Shown: positions 30,254 to 39,437, counted from the first letter of the stretch. The stretch is DNA of 64,000 nt from CAVQBJ01 sp963710725 (GCA_963710725.1 CAVQBJ010000008.1:930001-994000), one strand, 5' to 3'. Made by a program: numbers and translations. The notes: generated by a model from the letters alone, not told the origin.

Positions 30254-31906
30254 TCAGCCCTCGAGCCGCCGTGCGCGCTTGGACGCGTACATCGAAGCGT
30301 CGGCGAGCGCGAAGGCCTCCTCGGACGTCACCCCGTCGCCGTTGAGCTCGGCCACCCCGATGCTCGCCGACACCATCGTCAGCCCATCGCCGATCAGCAT
30401 CGGCATCGTGCTCACGCGACGCGCGATGTCGTCGGCGAACGCGCGCGCCTCGGCCCCGTGCAGGTGCGGCGCGAGGATCACGAACTCGTCGCCGCCCCAG
30501 CGCGCGACGATGTCGCTGTCGCGCACGTACGCGCCGAGCGCGGCGGCAACGTGCTTGAGCGCGGCGTCGCCCGCCCGATGCCCGTTCTCGTCATTGAGGC
30601 GCTTGAAGTCATTCAGATCGAGCAGCAGCAGCGCGGCACGCTCCGAGTAGCGGCGACAGCGAGCGAGCTGGCGCTCGAGATCCTGCTCGAAGCGACGGCG
30701 GTTGTGCAGCCCGGTGAGGGCGTCGCGTTCGGCGCGCTCGCGCAGGCCGCGCTCGAGCTCGCGGCGCTCGGAGATGTCCTGTACCTGGGCGATGTACTGC
30801 ACCGGCTGGCCCTCGCTGTCGCGCACGAGCGACGCCGACAGCAGCGCCCAGACGATCTCGCCGTCGGCGCGGATGTAGCGCTTCTCCATCTCGTAGCTGG
30901 AGATGTCCCCGGCGCGCATCCGCTGCGCCTGGGCGACGTCGGCATGGATGTCGTCGGGGTGGGTGATGTCCTGGAAGGTGAGCCGCAGCAGGCTCGCCTC
31001 GGTGTAGCCGGTGAGCGCGCACAGCGCCCGGTTGACCTGGAGGAAGCGCCCATCCAGCGACAGGACCGCCTTGCCGATCGCGGCGTTCTGGAAGACCTGC
31101 TCGAAGCGCTCCTTGGCCTCGTGCAGCGCCGCGGCCGCCTGCCGCTCGTCGGTGATGTCGGTGCCGGTGCCGATGAGGCCGTAGGTCCGCCCGGAGGGAT
31201 CGCGCAGCGGCGCGCGCACCATGTTGAACAGCCGGATCGAGCCATCCGGATAGGGCACCTCGCGCTCGTTGCGCAGGACGGCCCCGCTCGCCATCACGTG
31301 CTCGTCGTCGCGGTGGAAGTGCGCCGCGTACTCGGGCGGGTACAGGTCGAACACGGTCTTGCCCTCGAATCGCAGGCGATCGACCTGCTGGAGGCGCTCG
31401 TACTCGCGGTTGAGCATGACGATGCGAAACTCGGCGTCCTTCACCGACACCGGGATGTTCAGGCAGTCGAGGATGTCCTGCAGGTAGCCGCGACTGCCGC
31501 GTAGCGCCTCCTCGGTCTCCCTCTGCGCCGTGACATCGCGCGTGAGCACGAAGCCGCCGACGGCGTCGCCCCCGCCGTCGCGCAGCGGGCAGATCTCGAC
31601 GCGATAGGAGCGGGCGTCGTCGAGTGGCTGGTAGTCGAACGCGCGCGTCTGCCCGGCGAGCGCCGCCTGGCAGTGCGGCTGCAGCCGGCGGAAGGCCTTC
31701 TCGGGAAGCGCATCGGCAAGCCGACGTCCCTCGGGCGAGCCGCCGTGCCAGTCGTGGTCGGGCAGCCCCGCGCCGGTGGCCAGCACGACGTGCAGCTCGC
31801 GGTCGAACGCGAACACCGACATGCCGGGAAGATCGCGGAGCACACCGAGCGCAGTCAGGCTGGGGACGCTCGCCAAGCGCTCCGCGTCGAGCGGCTCGCC
31901 GCTCAT
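30254..31906 (-). CDS. Soluble PAS-PAS-PAS-GGDEF diguanylate cyclase
   Basis: Cytoplasmic protein of 550 residues. PAS 1 (about 15-125) is diverged (VFAFDRELHVVLATGAGLPD, then VLTRDVTAQRETEE). PAS 2 (about 135-255) has ILDCLNIPVSVKDAEFRIVM and GLIGTGTDITDERQ. PAS 3 (about 265-380) has the standard VFQNAAIGKAVLSLDGRFLQ and YIAQVQDISERRELE. The GGDEF domain has LTGLHNRRRFEQDLERQL, DLNDFKRLND and intact RWGGDEF; RDSD at the inhibitory position predicts product feedback. No membrane helix, so the PAS domains sense an intracellular signal, possibly redox or a ligand. ATG 31906 with AAGGACGAG upstream is preferred over ATG 31939, where GGAG abuts the codon. Confidence 0.9.
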   Translation of the reverse strand: MSGEPLDAERLASVPSLTALGVLRDLPGMSVFAFDRELHVVLATGAGLPDHDWHGGSPEGRRLADALPEKAFRRLQPHCQAALAGQTRAFDYQPLDDARSYRVEICPLRDGGGDAVGGFVLTRDVTAQRETEEALRGSRGYLQDILDCLNIPVSVKDAEFRIVMLNREYERLQQVDRLRFEGKTVFDLYPPEYAAHFHRDDEHVMASGAVLRNEREVPYPDGSIRLFNMVRAPLRDPSGRTYGLIGTGTDITDERQAAAALHEAKERFEQVFQNAAIGKAVLSLDGRFLQVNRALCALTGYTEASLLRLTFQDITHPDDIHADVAQAQRMRAGDISSYEMEKRYIRADGEIVWALLSASLVRDSEGQPVQYIAQVQDISERRELERGLRERAERDALTGLHNRRRFEQDLERQLARCRRYSERAALLLLDLNDFKRLNDENGHRAGDAALKHVAAALGAYVRDSDIVARWGGDEFVILAPHLHGAEARAFADDIARRVSTMPMLIGDGLTMVSASIGVAELNGDGVTSEEAFALADASMYASKRARRLEG

Positions 31907-32016
31907 GCCGGGACTCGTCCTTGCTGGCCGGAACGACACATCTCCGTGAAGCGTAACGTGCCGCTCGGCCGCAGAGGTAGGCGTTAGATACCTAAACGGA
32001 GCCGCTCACCCGCCGT

Positions 32017-32520
32017 TCACCAGTTCGTCAGAAAGGTGCTCGACGGCCACGGCTCGAGCCACGCGATGGCGAGCCGCACCGCGTGGACGAGATCGTCGTC
32101 GGACCGGCCCCAGTACACGGGTGAGAGGCCGTCGCTGAGCAGCACGCGCACGCACGCCACGCCGCGCACCGCGACCGGCTCAGGGCTGAGCAGGCGATCG
32201 GCCAGCTCGAGGAGGTCGGCGCTCGCGCGGGTCACGTTATGACGGGAGATCGGGGCCCGGGCGCTGAGGACGGGGCGCGGCCGCTCGGCATCCCGCACCA
32301 GCTCGCGCAGGCACAGGCCGAGCACGCGCCGTGTCGAGGGGCGGCGCAGCCGCTGCGCGCGCAGCGCGAGCGTGGGGCTCGCGTCGGGTGAGGCGCCGGC
32401 CGCGAGCCGGCGGTCGAGGGCGCTCCCGTTCAGGCGTGCGATGAGACGGTCGCGCGCGCGGAGACGGCGCACGTCGAGATAGGTGCCGTCGAGGCCCTCC
32501 CTGACGAGCAGCAGGTTCAT
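32017..32520 (-). CDS. Hypothetical Arg/Leu-rich protein
   Basis: Unrecognised 167-residue protein from ATG 32520 (MNLLLVREGLDGTYLDVRRL). It is rich in Arg and Leu and probably helical; the C-terminal 45 residues (VACVRVLLSDGLSPVYWGRS, then LAIAWLEPWPSSTFL) are more conserved-looking. No membrane helix, signal peptide or catalytic motif. It begins 29 bases after the stop of the 91-residue gene on the same strand, so they are probably co-transcribed. A frame in the same register reaches 32811 but is mostly Arg-rich shadow of the upstream gene. I cannot propose a function. Confidence 0.5.
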   Translation of the reverse strand: MNLLLVREGLDGTYLDVRRLRARDRLIARLNGSALDRRLAAGASPDASPTLALRAQRLRRPSTRRVLGLCLRELVRDAERPRPVLSARAPISRHNVTRASADLLELADRLLSPEPVAVRGVACVRVLLSDGLSPVYWGRSDDDLVHAVRLAIAWLEPWPSSTFLTNW

Positions 32521-32549
32521 CGCGGCTCTGACGCCACGCCACGCCGTCC

Positions 32550-32825
32550 TTACATCAAGCGTTCGCGGAGCAGGCGCTGATGCACCGACGCGGCCTCGAC
32601 GCTCACGTCGTGCAGGTCGATCTGCAGGCGCTCGAGATCGGCGATCGAGGTGCGCACGCGCTCGTCGGCGCGGGTCGGCAGGTGCTCGAGCGCGGTGCGG
32701 CACCGCTCGGTCTCCACGACGAGGTCGGCGAGGCACTCGAGCAGCTCGGCGAGCCGGTCGGGACGGGTCTCGCGTTCGGACGGCGGCACCAGCGTCATGA
32801 GCGGCTGACATTCGGTTTCGGTCAT
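32550..32825 (-). CDS. Small helical hypothetical protein
   Basis: Unrecognised 91-residue protein, ATG 32825 preceded by GGAGG (reverse of CCTCC at 32835-32839). Apart from the first 20 residues it is predicted helical with heptad-like leucines (RLAELLECLADLVVETERCR, ERVRTSIADLERLQIDLHDV), so it may form a two-helix coiled coil. Acidic overall. First gene of a two-gene unit with the 167-residue protein. It is divergent from the P450 at 33031. Confidence 0.6.
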   Translation of the reverse strand: MTETECQPLMTLVPPSERETRPDRLAELLECLADLVVETERCRTALEHLPTRADERVRTSIADLERLQIDLHDVSVEAASVHQRLLRERLM

Positions 32826-32960
32826 CGGATCACCTCCGGAGGAGCCAAGGTGATTCCTAGTGTGAAACCGCGCCCGTCAAGGATTCGTGACGATCCGAGC
32901 CCGGGGCATGACGATCTCATTACGATGGTCCGCCGCTGGGGTCGGCCGGCGACACCCCTT

Positions 32961-32984
32961 TACTGGTTGGCCAGCCAGCCAGTA
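32961..32984 (+). promoter_or_regulatory. 24-bp operator before the P450
   Basis: Half sites TACTGGTTGG (32961-32970) and CCAGCCAGTA (32975-32984) are inverted with one mismatch and a 4-base spacer. Geometry suits a TetR-type dimer. It lies 46 bases before the P450 ATG. No regulator gene adjoins it, so control would be by a distant protein. Confidence 0.6.
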
Positions 32985-33030
32985 GACTGCCGCGGGTAAC
33001 CTCGTCCATCGGCTACTCGGAGGATTCGGC

Positions 33031-34317
33031 ATGGCAACGACGGGCAGTGACCTCGGCTCTGTGGCAATCGATCGCGAGTTGTGGCACGACGGTCCGCCGC
33101 ACGAGTTCTTCGGCCGCCTGCGCCGCGAGTGCCCGGTCCACTGGAGCGATCACATCCCCGAGTACCCGCGCGAGGCGGGCTACTGGTCGGTGACCACCGC
33201 GGACGACATCCACGCCGTGAGCCGCGACTGGCGCACCTACTCCTCCGAGCTCGGCGGCATCACGGCCGCTCTCGACGTGTTCCCGCTCGAGCTGATGCGC
33301 GCGATGTTCATCGGCATGGACCCGCCGAAGCACGACCGCATCAAGGCGCTGTTCCAGGCCGGCTTCACCCCGAAGCGCATCGCCGCGCACGAGGACGCGA
33401 TCCGCGCGATCGTCGTCGACGTGCTCGACTCGCTGGAGGGCCGCGAGGAGTGCGACCTCGTGAGCGATGTCGCCCAGCCGGCGGTGTCGCGGGTGATCGG
33501 CAGCTTCATGGGCATCCCGCCGGAGGACGACGCCGTCTGGGCTTCGCTCATGAACAGCGCCCTCGGCGCCGGCGACCCCGACCTCAACCCCGAGGGCGTC
33601 GGCAGCATCGTGCAGAACGAGATCCCGGAGATCTTCGCGCGCTGCCAGCGCCTCATCGCCGCGCGGCGCGCGAACCCGACGGACGACCTCACGAGCGTGC
33701 TGGTGCACGCCGAGGTCGACGGGCAGCAGCTCGAGGAGCACGAGATCGTGATGGGCTTCTTCCTCCTGGTGGCCGCCGGGAACGACAGCACGAAGGCGAC
33801 GTTCTGCAGCGGCATGCGCGCGCTGATGGAGAACCCCGTCGAACGCGAACGGCTGCTCGCCGACCCGTCGCTCATCCCGAGCGCGGTCGAGGAGTCGCTG
33901 CGGATGTTCCCGGCCTTCGCCCACTTCCGGCGAACCGCCACCTGCGACACGGAGCTCCACGGGCGCCAGGTCCGCGAGGGCGACAAGGTGGTGATGTGGT
34001 ACGTCTCATCCAACCGCGACGAGACCCGCTACGAGGACCCCGACCGCTTCGACGTCACGCGCAACCCCGAGCATCAGGCCTTCGGCGCCGGCGGCCGGCA
34101 CTTCTGCCTCGGCACGGCACTCGCGCGGCTCGAGCTGCGCATCATGTTCGAGGAGACGCTGCGCCGCTATCCGAGCATGACGATCGCCGCGCGACCGGTG
34201 TTCGCCGAGTCGCCGTTCATCAACCAGCTCAAGACGCTGCCGGTTCACCTGCACGGCGCACCCGCCGGCGACGACGACGCGGCTCGCGGGCCGCGCTTCG
34301 TGCGCGAAGCGTCCTAA
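33031..34317 (+). CDS. Cytochrome P450, CYP124/125/142-like
   Basis: Soluble P450 of 428 residues. Heme motif FGAGGRHFCLG (Cys near 360), I-helix AAGNDSTKAT, K-helix ESLRMFPAFAHFRRTA. The B-C region FIGMDPPKHDRIKALFQAGF with TPKRI resembles actinobacterial fatty-acid/steroid side-chain hydroxylases of the CYP124/125/142 type; the assignment is by motif memory. ATG 33031 follows CGGAGG. It is distinct from the other two P450s in the window, which share a different heme-loop style (FGGG.RRC). It overlaps the convergent GH44 gene by four bases. Probable role: hydroxylation of a lipid or sterol-like substrate, controlled through the upstream palindrome. Confidence 0.92.
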   Translation: MATTGSDLGSVAIDRELWHDGPPHEFFGRLRRECPVHWSDHIPEYPREAGYWSVTTADDIHAVSRDWRTYSSELGGITAALDVFPLELMRAMFIGMDPPKHDRIKALFQAGFTPKRIAAHEDAIRAIVVDVLDSLEGREECDLVSDVAQPAVSRVIGSFMGIPPEDDAVWASLMNSALGAGDPDLNPEGVGSIVQNEIPEIFARCQRLIAARRANPTDDLTSVLVHAEVDGQQLEEHEIVMGFFLLVAAGNDSTKATFCSGMRALMENPVERERLLADPSLIPSAVEESLRMFPAFAHFRRTATCDTELHGRQVREGDKVVMWYVSSNRDETRYEDPDRFDVTRNPEHQAFGAGGRHFCLGTALARLELRIMFEETLRRYPSMTIAARPVFAESPFINQLKTLPVHLHGAPAGDDDAARGPRFVREAS

Positions 34318-36458
34318 CCGGCACGCCGCGACCGGGCGCGAACGCCGAAGCGCCGCTGCGCGGCCGCGCGGCATTTCGCTCGCCTCGCCCTGTGCTCGAG
34401 GCGCTGGCAGGCGGCGAGCGCTCGCGCGAGCCGCTGCGCCCGCGTGGGCGCGCGCCGGGTCACCGCCGGCGCATGGCCCGTCCGCGTCGTGGTCCTCGTC
34501 GTGGTCGGCGGCGGTGTCGTCGTCTTCGTGCTCGTCGCCGTTGCCGCCGTCGTGGCGGCCGGTGGCGTTGTCGCCATCGTCGTCGTCGTGTTCGTGCTCG
34601 TCGTGGTGGCGGCCGGTGGCGTTATCGCCATCGTCGTCGTCGTGTTCGTGCCCGTCGCCGTGGGCGTCGTCGTCGTCGTGGCGGCCGGTGGCGTTGTCGC
34701 CACCGTCGTCGTGTTCGTGCTCGTCGTCGTTGTCGACGTCGTGGCGGCCGGTGGCGTTGTCGCCGTCGTCGTCGTCGAGGTCGTCGTCGACGTCGTGGCC
34801 GGCGGAACGACGAACAGCGTGATCGAGTCCGCTGGGTAGGTCGCCGTGAAGCCTCCCGTGCCGACCGCCTGGTCGGCGACGCGTCCGATCGCCCCGCCGG
34901 TCCATTGCCACGTCTGCGCGGAGCCGGCGGGCTGGAAGCCGCTGAGCGAGAGCGGACTGGTGATGGCCGACGAGGTCTTGTTGATGACCATCACCGTGAG
35001 AGCCCCATCGCTCGAGCGCGTCGCGCCGTACACCGCGAGGGAGCCCTGGTCGCTGCTCTGCGACTGCACGTATGTGTCGCCGAAGCGCGATCCGTGGCCG
35101 TCGTAGTCGCGGTACATGTCGAACGCGTCGATGATGTCCGGCCCGTCGTTGGCGAGGGCCCAGCGCGTGGCGATGCCGACGCCCTCGCGGGCGAAGATGC
35201 CGAGCGTGTCGGCCTGGATGAGCGCGTTGGTCACCGCGTCGCCGACCGAGAGGTTGTACTCGCTCAGTGACAGCCCGATGCCCGGGTCGTACTGGTCGAC
35301 CCACTGGCGCATGCGGGGGATGAGATCGATCGGGGTGTCGATCCAGCTCGGATCGGTGTAGGTCGGATCCCACAGCGAGCGGGTGACGTCGGTCGTGCTG
35401 CCGCCCTGGGCGTAGTAGTGCAGGTCGAGGTAGTCGAACAGGTGGCCGCCGTGCACCTGGTCGTAGGCGTGCGCTTGGGAGAGCAGGTAGGCGACGATGG
35501 GCAGCCCGCCGTGAGCCGCGCGGTCCGGCGAGCTCGCCGTGCACAGGTCCCCGTCAGAGGCGCTGCAGAAGTAGTTCGGCCAGCCCCACTCCGAGAAGGC
35601 GAGCACCTTCGCGCTCGGGTCGACCGCCTTGACGGCAGCCGCGGTGGTCTGCGACTTCTGCCACAGCTCGTCGTAGGTCGTGGGCTGCGGATGCATGTCG
35701 CGATGCGTCGAGTCCCACAGCGCCGGCTCGTTGCCGAGCTCGTAGTACCCGACGCCGCCCTGCGCGGCGGTGCCGTACTTGGCCACCAGCGCGGTCACCC
35801 AGGCCGAGGCGTTCGTCGCCGGGTTGATCGCCACGCCGTCGCGGGTGGGGTCGCTGGCGAGGTTGACGCCGCTCTGTTGGCCATCGCCGCAGTTGGAGTC
35901 GTACGGATCGAAGGCGTCCTGGGTCGAGAACGCCGAGACGGGGAAGCCGCAGGTGAAGGGGTGCGCGAGCGGCGCGTCCTTGGCCACGTAGCCCATGAGC
36001 GGGAGCGTCAGCAGTGTCTGCGCGCCGATCGCCCGGTCCGCGTCGATGAACTGCTGCCAGGCCGAGACGTTGCCGTCGGCGCACCAGTCGTAGGCCGGAT
36101 CCCAGCAGTCGGCGACGTTCTCGAAGTACCAGTCGCTGCCGAGATTGCTCGAGTCCAGCTGCCAGTTGTAGGTGTCGGTCGTGTTCCCGCCCCAGCGATC
36201 GATCGGCAGGCCGATGCTCGCCGCCTCGCTCGAGGACGCCTGGTCGTCCGCGAAGTTCATGCCGTAGATGAGCGGGCTGATCGCCTGTTGGCCGGCCGCC
36301 GCGTCGACGCTCAGCGTCGGCCCGGACGCCGCCGCGGCCGAGCCGCTCGGGCCTGAGGCGCGGAGGGCGGCCAGCACCGTGATGGCCGTGAAGGCGATCA
36401 CGAGGAGCGCGGCGACGCGCCGCGGGCGGCCCGCGCCGCGCGTGAGACGTGACGGCAC
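34314..36458 (-). CDS. Secreted GH44-family endoglucanase-like enzyme
   Basis: Secreted glycoside hydrolase of 714 residues, GTG start at 36458 with GGAGG. Signal/anchor helix VAALLVIAFTAITVLAALRA. The catalytic domain (about 45-560) has GH44 landmarks: IYGMNFADDQ, IDRWGGNTTDTYNW, GVGYYELGNEPALWDSTHRD (acid/base Glu near 240), LDLHYYAQGG, and SLSEYNL (nucleophile Glu near 400), then a beta-sandwich ending DSITLFVVPP. GH44 enzymes cleave beta-1,4-glucan and xyloglucan. The C-terminus is unusual: about 110 residues of Thr-rich linker, then a strongly basic tail (RAQRLARALAACQRLEHRAR) that may bind acidic wall polymers. No cellulose-binding module is seen. It stands alone. Confidence 0.87.
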   Translation of the reverse strand: MPSRLTRGAGRPRRVAALLVIAFTAITVLAALRASGPSGSAAAASGPTLSVDAAAGQQAISPLIYGMNFADDQASSSEAASIGLPIDRWGGNTTDTYNWQLDSSNLGSDWYFENVADCWDPAYDWCADGNVSAWQQFIDADRAIGAQTLLTLPLMGYVAKDAPLAHPFTCGFPVSAFSTQDAFDPYDSNCGDGQQSGVNLASDPTRDGVAINPATNASAWVTALVAKYGTAAQGGVGYYELGNEPALWDSTHRDMHPQPTTYDELWQKSQTTAAAVKAVDPSAKVLAFSEWGWPNYFCSASDGDLCTASSPDRAAHGGLPIVAYLLSQAHAYDQVHGGHLFDYLDLHYYAQGGSTTDVTRSLWDPTYTDPSWIDTPIDLIPRMRQWVDQYDPGIGLSLSEYNLSVGDAVTNALIQADTLGIFAREGVGIATRWALANDGPDIIDAFDMYRDYDGHGSRFGDTYVQSQSSDQGSLAVYGATRSSDGALTVMVINKTSSAITSPLSLSGFQPAGSAQTWQWTGGAIGRVADQAVGTGGFTATYPADSITLFVVPPATTSTTTSTTTTATTPPAATTSTTTTSTNTTTVATTPPAATTTTTPTATGTNTTTTMAITPPAATTTSTNTTTTMATTPPAATTAATATSTKTTTPPPTTTRTTTRTGHAPAVTRRAPTRAQRLARALAACQRLEHRARRAKCRAAAQRRFGVRARSRRAG

Positions 36459-36555
36459 GTGCCTCCGATCCGGGTCGCGGTTCGACCGTCAGGCGACCTC
36501 GCTCACGGTAGCGCCCTGCGCGGCCGTGAGCCGTGGAACGGACGGGTGACCGAGG

Positions 36556-36957
36556 TCAGGCCGAGGCGTCCGGCGGTCGCACCGCCCCCTCCTCGATGAG
36601 GACCCCCTGGGCGATCGCGAAGGCCGAGTTCGCGGCCGGGACGCCGGCGTACACCGCCGTGTGCAGGAGCACCTCGCCGATCTCCGAGGCGCTCAGCCCG
36701 TTGCGCAGCGCCCCGCGAACGTGCATGGCGAGCTCGCGCTCGTGGCCGAGAGCGGTCAGCAGCGCAAGCGTGATCGCGCTGCGCGTGCGGCGATCGAGGC
36801 CGTCGCGAGTCCAGACGCCGCCCCAGGCACATCGGGTGATGTAGTCCTGCAGCGGCGCCGTGAACGCGGTCGTGGCGGCGACGGCGCGATCGACGTGCGC
36901 GTCACCGAGGACCTCCCGGCGAACCGAAGTGCCGGCGTCTGCGAGCGGGTCGCTCAT
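36556..36957 (-). CDS. pcaC: 4-carboxymuconolactone decarboxylase
   Basis: Decarboxylates 4-carboxymuconolactone to 3-oxoadipate enol-lactone in the protocatechuate branch. It has 133 residues, the usual length of PcaC. The CMD fold is recognisable from GHERELAMHVRGALRNGLSA followed by EIGEVLLHTAVYAGVPAANS. ATG 36957 overlaps the pcaD stop by four bases (ATGA). It is the last gene of the operon pobA-pcaHGBDC. Many actinobacteria fuse PcaD and PcaC into PcaL; here they are separate but translationally coupled. Confidence 0.92.
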   Translation of the reverse strand: MSDPLADAGTSVRREVLGDAHVDRAVAATTAFTAPLQDYITRCAWGGVWTRDGLDRRTRSAITLALLTALGHERELAMHVRGALRNGLSASEIGEVLLHTAVYAGVPAANSAFAIAQGVLIEEGAVRPPDASA

Positions 36958-37736
36958 GATCCCTCCCGGGAGTCGAGATGATCGCCGATGAGGCGATTGA
37001 CGGCGCCGGCCTGCTGCACGCTCGCCAGGTGCCGGGCGTCCGCCACGACCTCGAGGCGCGCCCCGGCGATCGCCTCCGCGATCGCGAGGCCCTCGTCGGG
37101 CGGCGTGGCCGGATCGTCCGCGCCGGCGATGACGAGCGTCGGCGCCTCGATCCGCGCGAGGGCATCGCGCAGATCGAGCGCGGCGATCGCCTCGCAGCAG
37201 CCGGCGTAGCCCTCGGCCGGCGTGGCGGCGATCATCGCCCGGTGGGCGGCGACCACGTCGGGACGCTCGCTGGCCAGGGCGGGCGTGAACCAGCGCTCGA
37301 CGACCGAGTCGGCGACGACCCGCGGCGATCCCGCGGCGCGGACCGCCGCGGCGCGCTCGAGATAGGCGCCGGCGTTCGGTGGGTGGGCCGAGGTGCACAG
37401 CAGCACAAGGCGATCGATGCGCTCGGGCGCGTGCGCGGCGAGCCACATGCCGACCATGCCCCCGAGCGACAGGCCGCAGTAGCTCGCCCGCCGCACACCG
37501 AGCCGGTCGAGAAGCGCGAGCGCGTCGCCGCCGAGGTCCTCGATCGTGTACGGCCCGTCGGGCACCGGCGATCCGCCGTGACCGCGATGATCGGCGCGGA
37601 TGAGCCGGCGGCGCTCGGCGAGCGCCTGCCGCTGCGGCTCCCACATCGCCAGCGTCGTCCCGAGCGAGCCGAGAAGCAGCAGCGGTGTCCCCGCCGCCAG
37701 CCCGTCCAGCGCGTGGTGCAGCGCGCACACCGTCAT
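36954..37736 (-). CDS. pcaD: 3-oxoadipate enol-lactonase
   Basis: Alpha/beta hydrolase of 260 residues that opens 3-oxoadipate enol-lactone to 3-oxoadipate. Nucleophile elbow CGLSLGGMVGMW; oxyanion region LLLGSLGTTLAMWEPQ; IRADHRGHGGSPVPDGPYTI typical of PcaD; the acid is in VIAGADDPATPP and the catalytic His in ADARHLASVQQ. ATG 37736 overlaps the pcaB stop by four bases. Next step would be PcaIJ and PcaF, which are not in the window. Confidence 0.93.
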   Translation of the reverse strand: MTVCALHHALDGLAAGTPLLLLGSLGTTLAMWEPQRQALAERRRLIRADHRGHGGSPVPDGPYTIEDLGGDALALLDRLGVRRASYCGLSLGGMVGMWLAAHAPERIDRLVLLCTSAHPPNAGAYLERAAAVRAAGSPRVVADSVVERWFTPALASERPDVVAAHRAMIAATPAEGYAGCCEAIAALDLRDALARIEAPTLVIAGADDPATPPDEGLAIAEAIAGARLEVVADARHLASVQQAGAVNRLIGDHLDSREGS

Positions 37737-38941
37737 GTGCGGTGGGCGGCGAGCGCCCGGTCGACGAGCTCCGAGGCGGCGCCGAGGTGGGCCTGCGGGT
37801 CGGCGGCCTCGGACACGCCGGCGCGCGCGAGGCGGGCGAGGTTCTCCACCATGCGCCGCTCGTCGACCTCCAGCCCGCTCAGCAGGTCGCGCGCCCATGC
37901 CGTGGCCGATCCGCTGAGGGCGAGCAGGTCGGTCAGCGTCCCCCACTCGGCCTGCCAGGCGCCGGCGGCGCGCTCATGCTCCTGCTCCATCGCGGACAGC
38001 AGCGTGGCCACGAGCCCGGGGACGCGCCGCGTGCAGGCGAGCACCGACACCGCGGCGACGGGGTTACGCTTGTGCGCCATCGCCGACGAGACGCCGTGGC
38101 CCGGACCACCGCCTTCGCGCAGCTCGCCGATCTCGTCCTGCGCGAGCAGCGTCACGTCGCGAGCGATCTTGCCGAGCACCCCGGCGAGGGCGCCGAGCGC
38201 TCCGGCGAGCGACGCGACGCGCGTGCGGATCGTGGGCCAGGGCAGCAGCGGCTCGGCGAGTCCGAGCTCGGCGGCGACGTGACCCGCGATCGCGGGGTCT
38301 CGCGTGCCGACCGGCCCGCCCATCTGCGCCGCGAGCTCGCCCTCGCGCACGTGCGCCAGGCGGGCGCGGGCTTCGTCGACACCGACCATCCAGCCCGCGG
38401 CGCGCAGCCCGAACGACGTCGGCAGCGCCTGCTGGAGGAGCGTCCGCGCGACCATCGGCGTCGCGCGATGAGCCTCGGCGAGGCGGGCACACGCGTCGGC
38501 GGCCGCGGCGGCGTCGGCGAGGATCGGCTCGAGCGCGCGCCGGGCCACGAGCATCGCGGCGGTGTCGATGATGTCCTGGCTCGTCGCGCCGAGATGGACG
38601 TGATCACCCGCCGGCTCGCCGACGGCCTCGCGCAGCGCCCGCACCAGGGCCACGATCGGCGATGCGTGCTCGGCCGCCGCCTCGGCGATCGCAGCCAGCT
38701 CGAAGCGGTCGGCCTCGCAGACCGCCGCGATCGCCTCGGCGTCGGCCGCGGAGATGAGCTCTTCGCGCGCGCACGCGCGCGCGAGGGCCGCCTCGGCGTC
38801 GAGCATCGCCTGCAGCCAGGCCTCGCCGGACACGCGTCCGGCAGCCCCGCCGCGCGCGTAGATGCCGCCGAACAGCCCCTCAGACGGCGAAGAAGATGGT
38901 CTCGCCCGGTCCCTGGAGCCGGATGTCGAATCGGTAGCCAT
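37733..38941 (-). CDS. pcaB: 3-carboxy-cis,cis-muconate cycloisomerase
   Basis: Fumarase/ASL-superfamily enzyme of 402 residues that lactonises 3-carboxy-cis,cis-muconate to 4-carboxymuconolactone. Superfamily landmarks: HVHLGATSQDIIDTAAM and the signature loop GVSSAMAHKRNPVAAV (Ala where Pro is common). Clear homology begins at GLFGGIYARGG (residue ~21), close to the pcaG stop. ATG 38941 (MATDSTSG) overlaps pcaG by 62 bases, longer than the four-base overlaps elsewhere in the operon, so the real start might be a rare codon nearer to 38880. Function is firm from context. Confidence 0.92.
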   Translation of the reverse strand: MATDSTSGSRDRARPSSSPSEGLFGGIYARGGAAGRVSGEAWLQAMLDAEAALARACAREELISAADAEAIAAVCEADRFELAAIAEAAAEHASPIVALVRALREAVGEPAGDHVHLGATSQDIIDTAAMLVARRALEPILADAAAAADACARLAEAHRATPMVARTLLQQALPTSFGLRAAGWMVGVDEARARLAHVREGELAAQMGGPVGTRDPAIAGHVAAELGLAEPLLPWPTIRTRVASLAGALGALAGVLGKIARDVTLLAQDEIGELREGGGPGHGVSSAMAHKRNPVAAVSVLACTRRVPGLVATLLSAMEQEHERAAGAWQAEWGTLTDLLALSGSATAWARDLLSGLEVDERRMVENLARLARAGVSEAADPQAHLGAASELVDRALAAHRT

Positions 38942-39437
38942 CGTCGGTCTCCTGGGCGAGCAGCGTCGCACGCCGCTCGGCGGGAACCGAGGCGAGGATC
39001 GGGTCGGCGGCGTTCGCCTGCGCCTCGTCGGCGAAATAGATGCGGGTCACGCAGCGGTGCAGCAGCCCGCGGGCGAACACGGACACGGCGATGTGCGGCG
39101 CCTGGGTCGACCCGCCGGGGCCGCTCACCGGCCCCGGCTTGACCGTGACGATCTCGTACGCGCCCTCGTCGTCGGTCGGGCAGCGAGCGAAGCCGCGGAA
39201 CCCGTCCTCGGCCGGAGGGCCATGGGCGAGCCCGTCCGCGAACCCGCCGCCCGCGTCCGCCTGCCACGTCTCGATCAGGCAGTCGGGGATCGGCTGCCCG
39301 GCACCGTCGTACACGGTGCCGCCGATCGCGATCGCTCCCGGCGTGGCCGCGGGGACCACGTACGGCCCGTCAGCCCAGGGCAGTCCGATTGCGAAGTACG
39401 GACCGACGGTCTGCGACGGGGTGGCCCCGAAGCTCAA
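38880..39437 (-). CDS. pcaG: Protocatechuate 3,4-dioxygenase alpha subunit
   Basis: Alpha subunit of the intradiol dioxygenase that opens protocatechuate to 3-carboxy-cis,cis-muconate. It has 185 residues from TTG 39437, which overlaps the pcaH stop (TTGA) and has GAGGAG seven bases upstream. Opening FGATPSQTVGPYFAIGLPW is a PcaG hallmark; CLIETWQADAGG and APHIAVSVFARGLLHRCVTR mark the conserved sandwich. As expected for the alpha subunit, the iron ligands are not provided here. It forms a heteromer with PcaH. Confidence 0.94.
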   Translation of the reverse strand: MSFGATPSQTVGPYFAIGLPWADGPYVVPAATPGAIAIGGTVYDGAGQPIPDCLIETWQADAGGGFADGLAHGPPAEDGFRGFARCPTDDEGAYEIVTVKPGPVSGPGGSTQAPHIAVSVFARGLLHRCVTRIYFADEAQANAADPILASVPAERRATLLAQETDDGYRFDIRLQGPGETIFFAV

